This document shows, in pieces, positions 27,092-35,947 of a stretch of 64,000 nucleotides of DNA. Below the pieces are notes generated by a model, which was given only the letters and a program-made list of their open reading frames with translations, was not told the DNA's origin and did no database searches. The number at the start of each line of letters is the position of its first letter. Within the stretch, counting starts at the first letter, position 1. A program made the position numbers and the translations under genes. This stretch comes from Bacilli bacterium (GTDB taxonomy: Bacteria; Bacillota_I; Bacilli_A; RF39; UBA660): assembly GCA_016293205.1 (NCBI GenBank), contig JAEDES010000002.1:36524-100523 (forward strand), written 5' to 3'.

Positions 27092-28327
27092 ATGAATACA
27101 GATCCAAAAGATGAAGTAGTATACTTATACTTAGATGACATAATACCAAATAGATTTCAACCAAGAGAAGTTTTTGATGAAAAAGCCTTAAAAGAACTTG
27201 CTGTATCAATTAAAGAACATGGTGTAATCCAACCTATTATCGTAAGAAGTGTAAAAGACAAATACGAAATAATTGCTGGAGAACGTCGTTATAAAGCATC
27301 TGCTTTAGCAGGATTAACAAAAATACCAGCGATCATAAGAGACTTAGATGATAAAGAAAGTTCAAAAGTAGCCTTACTAGAAAATCTACAAAGAAAGAAC
27401 TTAACACCTATCGAAGAAGCAAGAACATATCAAAAAATACTGGAAATAGATGAAATGACTCAAGAAGATTTGGCAAAAACAATGGGAAAAAGCCAATCTG
27501 CAGTAGCTAATAAATTAAGATTATTAACACTACCAGATGAAATTCAAGATTCTCTATTAAAAGAACAAATCTCAGAACGTCATGCAAGAGCATTATTAAA
27601 TTTAACAGATGCTCCAAAACAAATTGAATTATTAAAGAAAATAATTAATCAAAAAATGAGTGTTAGAGCTGTAGAAGAAGAAATAAAAAGATTAAACAAC
27701 AAAGATGGAATAAGTAACATGGCTACTACAAGTCAACAAATAACTGTTACTCCAACACCAATCAATCCAACACCATTATCTCCAACAATAATGCCAGTTG
27801 AAGAAATTGTTGAAGTAGAACCATATGAAGGTTATAAAGTAGTTCCACCGGCAGAAGGTAACACATTTATTAATTATGAAAATGCTGCCGATGTTGATGA
27901 AGAAGAAACAGAGGAATTAGATGAACCTATGAATTTTAATAATATAAATGAACCTGTTGATATTAATGCATTAAAGAAACAAGCTGAAGATATCAAGCCT
28001 CAAGAAACAAGCAATAACTTAGATAGTTTACTTAATATAAATGTTCCAGGACAAAAAGTATATAATTCATATGCGGAAAAAGCAATTAGTGAAGGATATG
28101 CACCTCAACAACCTAAAACAAAAGACTATTTCAGCGCACCAGATTTCTCAACTATTGATCTACCAACAGTAGCAGAACCAGCTGTTTATACAGTAGACGA
28201 TGCAATGAATAAAATTAGAGATTTAGTAAGAGATTTAGAGTCACATGGCATAAGCGTTCATAAAGATGAAATGAATTTTGAAAGAACTTTCCAAGTAATA
28301 ATTAAAATTGATAAAAATGTTGAATAA
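27092..28327 (+). CDS. noc: Noc-like nucleoid occlusion protein (ParB family) with long C-terminal region
   Basis: A ParB-family CTPase. The N-domain has IIPNRFQPREVFDEKALKEL, the CTP-site motif GERRYKA (about 64-70) and ENLQRKN. The helix-turn-helix region KSQSAVANKLRLLTLP with KEQISERHARAL resembles B. subtilis Noc (GQSTVANKMRLL, ISERHARAL) more than Spo0J. NBS palindromes elsewhere in the window support this call. At 411 aa it is much longer than Bacillus Noc (about 283). It lacks the N-terminal amphipathic membrane helix: an in-frame TGA stands four codons upstream of the ATG. Residues about 207-355 are Pro- and acid-rich, followed by a conserved-looking end (about 358-411) predicted as helix then strands. 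Confidence 0.85.
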   Translation: MNTDPKDEVVYLYLDDIIPNRFQPREVFDEKALKELAVSIKEHGVIQPIIVRSVKDKYEIIAGERRYKASALAGLTKIPAIIRDLDDKESSKVALLENLQRKNLTPIEEARTYQKILEIDEMTQEDLAKTMGKSQSAVANKLRLLTLPDEIQDSLLKEQISERHARALLNLTDAPKQIELLKKIINQKMSVRAVEEEIKRLNNKDGISNMATTSQQITVTPTPINPTPLSPTIMPVEEIVEVEPYEGYKVVPPAEGNTFINYENAADVDEEETEELDEPMNFNNINEPVDINALKKQAEDIKPQETSNNLDSLLNINVPGQKVYNSYAEKAISEGYAPQQPKTKDYFSAPDFSTIDLPTVAEPAVYTVDDAMNKIRDLVRDLESHGISVHKDEMNFERTFQVIIKIDKNVE

Positions 28328-28329
28328 AT

Positions 28330-28355
28330 AAAGTGGATAAAAATCCACTTTTTTT
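28330..28355 (+). terminator. Terminator after noc
   Basis: AAAGTGGAT and ATCCACTTT pair perfectly around AAAA, followed by a T-run. Confidence 0.85.
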
Positions 28356-28424
28356 CATAAAATCATTTAAAAAACTTTTATTCTTTGATACAATATTAAA
28401 GTAATATGGAAAATGGGTGATTAG

Positions 28425-29231
28425 ATGGGAAAGGTTATATCATTAGTAAATCAAAAAGGTGGAGTAGGAAAGACAACAACTAGTATTAATCTTTCAGCAT
28501 CATTAGCAGTATTAGGAAAAAAAGTTTTATTAATAGATTTAGATCCTCAAGGTAATACAACTACTGGTGTTGGAATAAATAAAGGAGAGATTGATAAAAG
28601 TGTCTATGACGTTTTAATTGATGAATGCGCTATAACAGAAGCAATGGTTAAAACTAAATATAAAAATTTATATGTTTTACCAGCAACTATCAATTTAGCA
28701 GGAATCGACAGCGAATTAATGGAAAAAAGTCGCCAAGAAGATAACTTTGATAAAGGTAAACAATTAAAGAAACACTTAGAATCAATAAATGACAGTTTTG
28801 ACTACATAATTATAGATTGTCCACCATCTTTAGGAGTTATTACAATCAATGCTTTAACAGCATCAAATTCAGTAATAATTCCAGTACAATGTGAATTCTT
28901 CGCACTAGAAGGAATCACACAATTATTAAAAACAATAATGTTGGCTCAAAAAAAATTAAATCCAACTCTTGATATTGAAGGAGTATTATTAACAATGTTA
29001 GATTCCAGAACAAACCTAGGATTTGAAGTTGTTGATGATATTAGAAAATTCTTCAAAGAAAAAGTATACAACACAATAATTCCAAGATTAGTAAGATTAA
29101 CAGAAGCTCCTTCACACGGAGAGCCAATTATTGCATATGATCCAAAAAGTAGAGGATCTGAAGCATATCTTAATTTAGCGAAGGAAGTGATTGAACGCAA
29201 TGGAAGAGAACAAAATGGAAGTAACCAGTAA
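28425..29231 (+). CDS. parA: Chromosome partitioning ATPase ParA/Soj
   Basis: Deviant Walker-A ATPase that works with ParB and, in Bacillus, also controls DnaA. The 268 residues start MGKVISLVNQKGGVGKTTTSIN (deviant Walker A, KGGVGKTT), with LIDLDPQGNTTTG and DYIIIDCPPSLGVIT. The last codons overlap the start of parB, giving translational coupling. Promoter unclear; TACAAT at about 28388 is a possible -10. Confidence 0.96.
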   Translation: MGKVISLVNQKGGVGKTTTSINLSASLAVLGKKVLLIDLDPQGNTTTGVGINKGEIDKSVYDVLIDECAITEAMVKTKYKNLYVLPATINLAGIDSELMEKSRQEDNFDKGKQLKKHLESINDSFDYIIIDCPPSLGVITINALTASNSVIIPVQCEFFALEGITQLLKTIMLAQKKLNPTLDIEGVLLTMLDSRTNLGFEVVDDIRKFFKEKVYNTIIPRLVRLTEAPSHGEPIIAYDPKSRGSEAYLNLAKEVIERNGREQNGSNQ

Positions 29232-30108
29232 AAGAAGAGCTTTAGGTAGAGGATTAGAAGAACTTTTTTATAACGAACCAATCGATTATAACAAAGTAGA
29301 AGAAAAAATAATTACAGAAACACCAAAAGAAGCCATAACAATGGTTAAGTTATCTGAATTAAGAAGTAATCCATACCAACCAAGAAAAGTATTTGATGAA
29401 GATGCCTTAAAAGAATTAGCAGCATCAATCAAAGAACATGGAGTATTCCAACCAATTATTGCAAAGAAAAGTATAAAAGGTTACGAAATAATTGCTGGAG
29501 AACGTCGTGTTAAAGCATCAATTATGGCTGGATTAGAAGAAATTCCAACAATCATAAGAAATTTTGATGATACAGAAATGATGGAAATAGCATTACTTGA
29601 AAACTTACAAAGAGAAAACTTAAATGCTATTGAAGAAGCAAATGCTTATAAAAAATTATTAGAAACATTAAGTCTAACACAAGAACAATTAGCTGCAAGA
29701 CTTGGTAAAAGTAGAAGTCACATTACTAATATGATAGGTTTACTTGCATTACCTGAAGTAATTCAACAAGATGTAAGTGAACAAAAAATTAGTATGGGAC
29801 ATGCTAGAGTATTAAGTAAGCTTGACAATAAAGAACAACAAAGAGAATTAGCAGATAAAATTATAGCAGAAGGACTAAGTGTAAGAAGTTTAGAAGAATT
29901 AACTAATTCTGAAGAAAAATATCCAAAAGCACATAAACAAGTAAAAACAAAAGAAACATCAAATGATTATAAATATCTACAAGATGAATTATGTGAAAGA
30001 TTAGGTGCAAAAGTAAGAATTAAGAGTAATAAAATTGAAATAAGCTTCGTAAATGGAAATGATCTTAATAGATTACTAGAAATAATGCATATTGAGCCTA
30101 GAGGTTAA
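29200..30108 (+). CDS. parB: Chromosome partitioning protein ParB/Spo0J
   Basis: CTP-dependent clamp that loads at parS and spreads. The protein has the start KRRALGRGLEELF typical of ParB, then LRSNPYQPRKVFDE, GERRVKA, ENLQREN, the HTH KSRSHITNMIGLLALPEVIQQ and KISMGHARVL. The last resembles Spo0J (SMGHGR) rather than Noc (SERHAR), and this distinguishes it from the paralogue at 27092. A C-terminal dimerisation domain ends LNRLLEIMHIEPRG. ATGs at 29200 and 29215 both have ribosome sites; I list the first, giving 302 aa. Its presumed targets are the parS sites at 10662-11023. Confidence 0.95.
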   Translation: MEENKMEVTSKRRALGRGLEELFYNEPIDYNKVEEKIITETPKEAITMVKLSELRSNPYQPRKVFDEDALKELAASIKEHGVFQPIIAKKSIKGYEIIAGERRVKASIMAGLEEIPTIIRNFDDTEMMEIALLENLQRENLNAIEEANAYKKLLETLSLTQEQLAARLGKSRSHITNMIGLLALPEVIQQDVSEQKISMGHARVLSKLDNKEQQRELADKIIAEGLSVRSLEELTNSEEKYPKAHKQVKTKETSNDYKYLQDELCERLGAKVRIKSNKIEISFVNGNDLNRLLEIMHIEPRG

Positions 30109-30110
30109 TT

Positions 30111-30917
30111 ATGAAAGAATTAATATCTAGTATTAATATAATGAAAATAGTATTGCCAATAGTATATATAGTAGTAGCTATTCTAGCCTACAAAATAATA
30201 AAAAATATTATATATAAGGTAATAAAAGTAAATAAGAAAAATCATCATTATCAAAGAGTTGAAACAGTAAGATTACTTATTATAAACATAGTTAAATACA
30301 TAATAGTTGCAATTGCATTATTGGCAATCCTTGCAACATTTGGAGTTAATGTAAATGCTCTAATTACAGGATTAAGTGTAACAACAGCTATTATTGGTTT
30401 AGCTTTTCAAGATCTAGCAAAAGATTTAATTGCTGGAGTTTCAATTATAACAGAAGCTCAATATGATGTAGGTGATACAATTCAAGTTGGAACATTTATG
30501 GGACAAGTTGAATCTATCGGGTTAAAAACAACAAGAATAAGAGATTACACAGGAGCAACAAAAATAATAGCAAATAGATATATGGACGATATAGTTAACT
30601 ATAGTCTTCATGATTCTTTAGCAATTGTAGATGTTTCTGTAGATTATAATCAAAAATCAGAAAAAGTAGAAAAGGTATTAAAAGACTTAGCTGAAAATTT
30701 AAGTGGAACTATTCCAGATACAACTGGAGAAATTGAAATTCTAGGTATAAATAGTTTAGGAGACTCATCAATTGTATATAGAATAACAGTTCCAACTAAG
30801 CCAATGGCACATTACGGAGTTCAAAGAATCCTAAGAAAAGAGATTAAAGAAGCCTTAGATAATGCTAAAGTAAAAATACCATTCCCACAAATTGAGGTGC
30901 ATCATGGAAAACAATAA
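30111..30917 (+). CDS. Small-conductance mechanosensitive channel (MscS family)
   Basis: Tension-gated channel that releases solutes on osmotic downshock. The 268 residues have three N-terminal hydrophobic segments (about 9-30, 52-78 and 84-110). The pore helix region NALITGLSVTTAIIGLAFQDLAKDLIAGVSI matches the conserved MscS TM3 and beta-domain start, followed by VGDTIQVGTFMGQVESIGLKTTRIRDYTG. It begins 2 bp after parB and overlaps the DUF951 gene by 14 bp, so it is in the parA-parB operon. It is closest to the short YkuT-type MscS proteins. Confidence 0.92.
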   Translation: MKELISSINIMKIVLPIVYIVVAILAYKIIKNIIYKVIKVNKKNHHYQRVETVRLLIINIVKYIIVAIALLAILATFGVNVNALITGLSVTTAIIGLAFQDLAKDLIAGVSIITEAQYDVGDTIQVGTFMGQVESIGLKTTRIRDYTGATKIIANRYMDDIVNYSLHDSLAIVDVSVDYNQKSEKVEKVLKDLAENLSGTIPDTTGEIEILGINSLGDSSIVYRITVPTKPMAHYGVQRILRKEIKEALDNAKVKIPFPQIEVHHGKQ

Positions 30918-31098
30918 TTACGAAGTAGGAACAAAAGTTATAATGAAAAAACAACACCCTTGTGGTGCTAATGAATGGGAAATTACAAGAGTAGGTGCAG
31001 ATATTAAAATAAAATGCCTAAATTGTAATAGGACCATTCTAATACCAAGAATTGATTTTAATAAAAAATTAAAGAAAATCATTTCAGAGGAAGGATAA
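30904..31098 (+). CDS. DUF951 protein (YyzM family)
   Basis: A 64-residue protein of the DUF951/YyzM family, with YEVGTKVIMKKQHPCGANEWEITRVGADIKIKC as conserved core and a CxxC-like pair (CLNC). It is always near ychF and rpsF in Firmicutes, as here. Function is unknown; the small size and Cys pair suggest a beta-barrel nucleic acid-binding fold, which is inference. GAGGTG precedes the ATG at 30904; the longer frame from TTG at 30892 has no ribosome site. Confidence 0.9.
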   Translation: MENNNYEVGTKVIMKKQHPCGANEWEITRVGADIKIKCLNCNRTILIPRIDFNKKLKKIISEEG

Positions 31099-31103
31099 AA
31101 AGT

Positions 31104-32699
31104 ATGAATGATAAAAGAAAACTAAAGTTAAAAAAGTTTTATTTTCATCCAATTACAATATTTATCTTTTTAACAATTGTAGTAGTAATATTAAGTGGAA
31201 TATTATCAGCATTTGAAATGCAAGCCACATATAATACAGTTAATGTTAATACAAAAGAACTTGAACCAACATTAATTGCAGTAGAGAATCTCTTTAGTTT
31301 TAGTGGACTAAAGTTCATCTTAAGTAATGCATTACTAAATTTCTTAAGATTTACACCATTAGGATTCTTACTAATATCAATGATAGGTCTAGCTGTTGCA
31401 GAAGCATCAGGTTTAATTGAAACATTTTCAAGAAAATACTTATCACAAGTACCAAAATATGTATTAACATTCTTAATATTATTATTGGCAACCGCATCAT
31501 CAATAATTAATGATATTGGATATGCATTATTAATACCACTTACAGCATTGATTTACTTCATTATTGGTAGAAATCCAATATTAGGTATAATAACTGCTTT
31601 CTGTGGAGTTGCCTTTGGAACAGGAGCAACATTATTTATAGGAACAGCAGAAATATCGTTAATGGACTACACAAAAGTAGCAGCCGAATTAATTGATGAA
31701 ACAAGTCACATAGCCTTAAGTTCAAATCTTTTCTTTATAATTGCTGCATCATTTATTATTTCAATAATAGGTACAATTATTATTGAAAAAGTAATAGCAC
31801 CAAAGATAGGAAAATATAAAAGAGAAGAAGAACTTGCTAAGACAGAACAATATAGTACAACAACAATTGTAGAAGAAGAACAAAAGAGAATAGAACAAGA
31901 AAGAAATGAGAAAAAAGGTTTAAGAACAGCCTTAATAATAGCTATTATATATGCATTCATAGTAGTATATTCATTAATACCTGGTTTACCTGGTTCTGGA
32001 TTATTACTAGATATGAAAGAAAAGTTTTACTTAACACAAATCTTTGGACCTAAAGCATATTTAAAAAATGCTTTTCCATATGTAGTATCTTTATTCTTTA
32101 TTTTAACAGGATTAGGATATGGAATAAGTTCTAAAACAATAAAAAATGATAAAGAATTAATTAAAAAAATAGGAGATATCTTTGCTAAGATAGGAACAGT
32201 ATTTGTATTAATCTTTGTAGCAGCTCAATTTATAGCAATCTTCAAAGAAACAAATATTGGAATAGTAATCACTACTTGGCTAGCAAATATATTAAGTTAT
32301 ATTGATATAAGTGGAATTTCACTAATCATTGTAACAATGATATTAATTGCATTCTCTGGAATATTCCTAGCATCAACTGCAAATAAATGGTATTTATTCT
32401 CACCAGTTGTTGTACCAATATTCATGCAATCAAATATATCTCCACAATTCGCTCAAATTGTAATGAGAGCAGGAGATTCACTAACAAAAGGATTTACTCC
32501 TTTAATGGCATCATTTGTACTTTATATCGGATTCTTAAACGTATATAATTTACATAAAGAAAAACCATATACAATTGGAAAATCAATGAAATTAATTACA
32601 CCTTATTTCTTATATATATCTATAGCATGGATATTATTAGTAATAGGATGGTATATTTTAGGACTACCAATTGGACCTGGAGTTACGCCAAATATTTAA
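31104..32699 (+). CDS. AbgT-family transporter
   Basis: Polytopic membrane protein of 531 residues with about a dozen hydrophobic segments and a charged cytoplasmic loop at about 245-275. The family signatures include TPLGFLLISMIGLAVAEASGLIE near the N-terminus, STANKWYLFSPVVVPIFM, and DSLTKGFTPLMASFV near the C-terminus (family: D..TN..TPL..Y). AbgT members import p-aminobenzoyl-glutamate or, in MtrF/YdaH, export antimetabolites. The substrate cannot be deduced. It is 5 bp after DUF951 and ends in a strong terminator, at the end of the parA-parB operon. Confidence 0.88.
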   Translation: MNDKRKLKLKKFYFHPITIFIFLTIVVVILSGILSAFEMQATYNTVNVNTKELEPTLIAVENLFSFSGLKFILSNALLNFLRFTPLGFLLISMIGLAVAEASGLIETFSRKYLSQVPKYVLTFLILLLATASSIINDIGYALLIPLTALIYFIIGRNPILGIITAFCGVAFGTGATLFIGTAEISLMDYTKVAAELIDETSHIALSSNLFFIIAASFIISIIGTIIIEKVIAPKIGKYKREEELAKTEQYSTTTIVEEEQKRIEQERNEKKGLRTALIIAIIYAFIVVYSLIPGLPGSGLLLDMKEKFYLTQIFGPKAYLKNAFPYVVSLFFILTGLGYGISSKTIKNDKELIKKIGDIFAKIGTVFVLIFVAAQFIAIFKETNIGIVITTWLANILSYIDISGISLIIVTMILIAFSGIFLASTANKWYLFSPVVVPIFMQSNISPQFAQIVMRAGDSLTKGFTPLMASFVLYIGFLNVYNLHKEKPYTIGKSMKLITPYFLYISIAWILLVIGWYILGLPIGPGVTPNI

Positions 32700-32720
32700 A
32701 CACCTTAGGGTGTTTTTTTA
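32698..32720 (+). terminator. Terminator after the AbgT-family gene
   Basis: AAACACC and GGTGTTT pair around TTAG, followed by a T-run. Confidence 0.85.
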
Positions 32721-32856
32721 TTGATATAAAAGGAAAAATATAATATAATATGACACGTAATTGAAGAAAACTTTACATTAAAAAAGATAAAAATTCTTCA
32801 AACAAAATAAGAATAAACTAAATATGTTATAATTAAATAAGAAATGAGGTATAAAT

Positions 32857-33957
32857 ATGAGTTTAACAGCAGGAATAGTTGGATTACCAAATGTTGGAAA
32901 ATCAACACTTTTTAATGCTATTACAAATCAAAAAATCTTAGCAGAAAACTATCCTTTCGCAACAATTGAACCAAACGTAGGAGTAGTTACAGTGCCTGAT
33001 GAAAGAATGAATAAATTAAAAGATATGTATGAACCAAATAAATTTATTCCAACAGCATATGAATTTACTGATATAGCAGGACTAGTAAAAGGAGCATCTA
33101 AAGGAGAAGGTTTAGGTAATAAATTCTTATCACATATTAGAGAAGTAGATGCTATTGTAGAAGTAGTAAGATGTTTTGATGATGGAAAAATAATCCATGT
33201 ATATGGAACACCAGATCCTATTAGAGATATTGAAACAATTAATCTAGAATTAGCAATTGCTGACTTAGATGTAGTAAATAATAGATTAGAAAGAGTAGCC
33301 AAAAAAGCAAGAACAACAAAGAATAAGGACGATATTATCGAAGTAGAAGCTTTAGAAAAAGCAAAACAGGCTTTATTAGAAAATATTCCACTACGTCAAA
33401 TAGATTTTACTGATGAAGAAAGAAAGTTATTAAAATCATATAGTTTCTTAACAATTAAACCTATTATTTACCTAGCAAATATCAAAGAAAGTGAACTAGG
33501 TAATGATGATAATGACTACGTAAAACAAGTAAAAGAATATGCATCAAAAGAAAATGCTAGAGTAGTTAGTTTATGTGCAAAAGTAGAAGAAGAATTAAGT
33601 GAACTATCTCCTGAAGATAAACAAGAAATGTTAGAAGGTTTAGGATTAGATGGATCAGGATTAGACAAATTAATAACTGCTACTTATGATATCTTAGGTT
33701 TAGCTACTTATTTCACAGTAGGAAAAGATGAAGTAAGAGCATGGACATTCAAAAAAGGAATGAATGCTAAACAATGTGCTGGAATTATCCATACAGATTT
33801 TGAAAAAGGATTCATTAGAGCAGAAGTAATATCATATGATGACTTAATTGAATGTGGAAGTGAATTGAAAGTAAAAGAAGCAGGTAAAGCCCGCTTAGAA
33901 GGAAAAGATTATCTAATGCAAGACGGAGATATCTGTCACTTTAGATTTAATGTTTAA
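32857..33957 (+). CDS. ychF: Redox-regulated ATPase YchF
   Basis: Obg-family P-loop protein that prefers ATP and binds ribosomes. The 366 residues start MSLTAGIVGLPNVGKSTLFNAITN (G1), with YPFATIEPNVGVV, DIAGLVKGASKGEGLGNKFL (G3), and the C-terminal TGS domain with RAWTFKKGMNAKQCAGIIHTDFEKGFIRAE. AGGT precedes the ATG, with TATAAT about 30 bp upstream. The 3' end overlaps the next gene. Position before rpsF matches Bacillus yyaF. Confidence 0.97.
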   Translation: MSLTAGIVGLPNVGKSTLFNAITNQKILAENYPFATIEPNVGVVTVPDERMNKLKDMYEPNKFIPTAYEFTDIAGLVKGASKGEGLGNKFLSHIREVDAIVEVVRCFDDGKIIHVYGTPDPIRDIETINLELAIADLDVVNNRLERVAKKARTTKNKDDIIEVEALEKAKQALLENIPLRQIDFTDEERKLLKSYSFLTIKPIIYLANIKESELGNDDNDYVKQVKEYASKENARVVSLCAKVEEELSELSPEDKQEMLEGLGLDGSGLDKLITATYDILGLATYFTVGKDEVRAWTFKKGMNAKQCAGIIHTDFEKGFIRAEVISYDDLIECGSELKVKEAGKARLEGKDYLMQDGDICHFRFNV

Positions 33958-33958
33958 T

Positions 33959-34732
33959 ATGGAAACAAGAATAAAAATATTTGAAACAAATAAGCAAGAT
34001 GGAGTACTATGTAGAAACAAAAAATTCTATGACAAAGACCTATCTGAAGATACTATAAAGCAAATTTTTAAAGAAACTAGACACAAATTAGGATTAAAAA
34101 ATGGCTTTAAAGGTGAAAAAATGTTTCAAGCAAACCAAAAATCACCTGATAAAAGTGATTTATATGAAGATGGTAAATATGTAGTGCTAGACGATACATT
34201 TATGCAAAAGGAAGACTACTGGTATGAAGATATAAAAACAGACATTTTAATACTAGAAGAAAAGTATAAAGGTATAGTAGTGGGGCATCCTATGGCAGAT
34301 TGTCCAATCATAATAATAGAAGATAGAAAAAAAGGAGTAACTGCTTTATCACATTGTGGAGCATCCTATATTGATAGACTTCTACCACAACAAACAGTAG
34401 AAGCATTAATTAAAGAATTTAACTCCAATCCAGAAGACTTATATGCCTATATTGGAAGTTCAGCAAAAAAAGAAAGCTATGTATATGAAACATATCCAAA
34501 ATGGGCAAGTAATAAAGAACTTTGGAAAGATACTATTACTAAAGAAGATGATGGATATCATATTGATTTAGTAACTACAATAACTAAACAATTAGTAAAA
34601 ATGAATATAAAAAATATAACAATAAGCCCTATAGATACAATTACTAATGACAAATATTACTCACATTACGCTAGTTTTAAAGGAAAAAAGGACAAATTTG
34701 GTCAAAATTTTGTAGGATTTTTCTATAAATAG
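33959..34732 (+). CDS. Divergent PgeF/laccase-domain (DUF152) protein
   Basis: Belongs to the PgeF/YfiH family (peptidoglycan editing factor, also with nucleoside phosphorolysis activity). The core ADCPIIIIEDRKKGVTALSHCGAS matches the family pattern ADC(x)n HAGWRG, with Cys115 and His132 kept. The first family histidine (QVHG) is replaced: the sequence reads FQANQK at 56-61. The end, FGQNFVGFFYK, is also atypical. 257 aa is normal. The gene overlaps ychF; an in-frame ATG at 33950 is also possible. Loss of one ligand suggests changed or lost catalysis; annotation is by fold only. Confidence 0.7.
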   Translation: METRIKIFETNKQDGVLCRNKKFYDKDLSEDTIKQIFKETRHKLGLKNGFKGEKMFQANQKSPDKSDLYEDGKYVVLDDTFMQKEDYWYEDIKTDILILEEKYKGIVVGHPMADCPIIIIEDRKKGVTALSHCGASYIDRLLPQQTVEALIKEFNSNPEDLYAYIGSSAKKESYVYETYPKWASNKELWKDTITKEDDGYHIDLVTTITKQLVKMNIKNITISPIDTITNDKYYSHYASFKGKKDKFGQNFVGFFYK

Positions 34733-34734
34733 GG

Positions 34735-34763
34735 TGGACAAAGAAAATGAGTTTTGGTATAAT
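34735..34763 (+). promoter_or_regulatory. rpsF promoter
   Basis: TGGACA (34735-34740), a 17-bp spacer and TATAAT (34758-34763). Transcription should start at about 34770. Confidence 0.85.
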
Positions 34764-34770
34764 ACGTTTC

Positions 34771-34833
34771 GAGTATTTAATATACTCCTTGCTACATTTT
34801 GTAGCCGATTAGACCAAAAGGAGGTGCACAAGA
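34771..34833 (+). promoter_or_regulatory. Probable S6:S18-responsive rpsF leader
   Basis: The leader can form GAGTAT/ATACTC (34771-34787) and, alternatively, CTCCTT (34785-34790) with AAGGAG (34818-34823), the rpsF ribosome site. The second stem encloses GCTAC-ATTTT-GTAGC followed by a CCGA motif (34805-34808). A CCG bulge next to a small hairpin is the hallmark of the S6:S18 autoregulatory element. The two stems share bases, so they are mutually exclusive. Confidence 0.7.
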
Positions 34834-35121
34834 ATGAACAAATATGAAATTATGTTTATCGTTAGACCTGATATGGAAGAAGCTGAAATCAAAAATACAG
34901 CTGAAGAAATGAAAAAGGTTTTAACAGACGGAAAAGCTAACATGTTAGAAGAAAAAGCTATGGGACAAAGAGAATTAGCTTACGAAATTAACAAATTTAC
35001 AACAGGATATTATTTCTTATATGTAGTTGAAGCTAACGCTGAAACAGTTAAGGAATTCGATCGTATCGTTAGAATTAATGAAAGTTTACTTCGTCACTTA
35101 ATCGTTAAAGTAGAAGACTAA
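34834..35121 (+). CDS. rpsF: Ribosomal protein bS6
   Basis: Small-subunit protein that binds with bS18 in the platform. The 95 residues start MNKYEIMFIVRPDMEEAEI, with YEINKFTTGYYFLYVVEAN and RIVRINESLLRHLIVKVED, typical of bS6. AAGGAGG gives a strong ribosome site. It leads the rpsF-ssb-rpsR operon and is likely controlled by the S6:S18 complex through the leader. Confidence 0.97.
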   Translation: MNKYEIMFIVRPDMEEAEIKNTAEEMKKVLTDGKANMLEEKAMGQRELAYEINKFTTGYYFLYVVEANAETVKEFDRIVRINESLLRHLIVKVED

Positions 35122-35144
35122 GAAAGAAATTAAGAGGTAATATT

Positions 35145-35630
35145 ATGAATAAAGTAGTTTTAATAGGAAGATTAACAAGAGATCCTGAATTAAGATATAC
35201 AGGTAGTAATCTACCAGTAGCAACATTCGCTATAGCTGTAAACAGACCTTTCTCTAATCAAGCTGGAGAAAGAGAAGCTGACTTCATTAACATTGTTGTA
35301 TGGAGAAAACAAGCCGAAAATTGTAAAAACTATTTAACTCAAGGTAGTCAAGTTGCAATTGAAGGTCGTATTCAAACAAGAAGCTATGATGATCAAAATG
35401 GTCAAAAGAGATATATAACTGAAGTAATAGCTGATAACGTTGAATTTTTAGGATCAAGAAATTCCTCAACTAATTCTAATAATATGAGTGCTACTGCATC
35501 AAAGAGTGCAGAGCTAACACCTTATGATTTTGGAGGAACTCCAGAACCAAAAGGAACAGACATAGATAGTAATCCATATGCTGACTTCGGTGCTAGTATC
35601 GAAATTAGCGATGATGAATTACCATTCTAA
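35145..35630 (+). CDS. ssb: Single-stranded DNA-binding protein
   Basis: OB-fold ssDNA-binding protein essential for replication. The 161 residues start [21 protein letters not shown] with [28 protein letters not shown] and [11 protein letters not shown], followed by a Ser/Asn-rich linker and the acidic tip DDELPF that recruits partner proteins. Located between rpsF and rpsR as in most Firmicutes. Confidence 0.97.
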   Translation: MNKVVLIGRLTRDPELRYTGSNLPVATFAIAVNRPFSNQAGEREADFINIVVWRKQAENCKNYLTQGSQVAIEGRIQTRSYDDQNGQKRYITEVIADNVEFLGSRNSSTNSNNMSATASKSAELTPYDFGGTPEPKGTDIDSNPYADFGASIEISDDELPF

Positions 35631-35644
35631 GAAGGAGGATTAAA

Positions 35645-35860
35645 ATGGCAGAATTCAATCGTAGAAAAAAGAAAATATGTATGATGTGTGCTGGAAAAAC
35701 TGTTGATTACAAAGATCCAGAAACATTAAGAAGATATACAAATGAAAAAGGTAAAATCGTACCTAGACGTGTAACAGGAAACTGTGCATTACACCAAAGA
35801 TATATTTCTAAACAAGTTAAAAGAGCACGTGCTATCGCATTAATGCCTTATACAAGATAA
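35645..35860 (+). CDS. rpsR: Ribosomal protein bS18
   Basis: Partner of bS6 on the 30S platform. The 71 residues include [50 protein letters not shown], the full bS18 signature. Three Cys and one His (CMMC...CALH) make it a zinc-binding type. GGAGGA precedes the ATG. A terminator follows immediately. Confidence 0.97.
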   Translation: MAEFNRRKKKICMMCAGKTVDYKDPETLRRYTNEKGKIVPRRVTGNCALHQRYISKQVKRARAIALMPYTR

Positions 35861-35861
35861 T

Positions 35862-35890
35862 AAAGTATACCATTTATGGTATGCTTTTTA
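35862..35890 (+). terminator. Terminator after rpsR
   Basis: AAAGTATACCAT and ATGGTATGCTTT pair with one G-U, followed by T-rich sequence. Confidence 0.85.
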
Positions 35891-35947
35891 TTTTACAAAA
35901 AAGGTAAATTATTATATAATAAAATTGATATCGAATAGGAGGTAACT

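Noticed and set aside
34744..34760. ComK box (AAAA-N5-TTTT) before rpsF-ssb
   Set aside because: The sequence AAAATGAGTTTT has a 4-nt, not 5-nt, spacer and no partner box; AT-rich DNA gives such matches by chance.
35861..35947. Frameshifted N-terminal GdpP domains upstream of the DHH gene
   Set aside because: Only 87 bp separate it from rpsR and they hold a terminator, a -10 and a ribosome site; no room for the missing domains.
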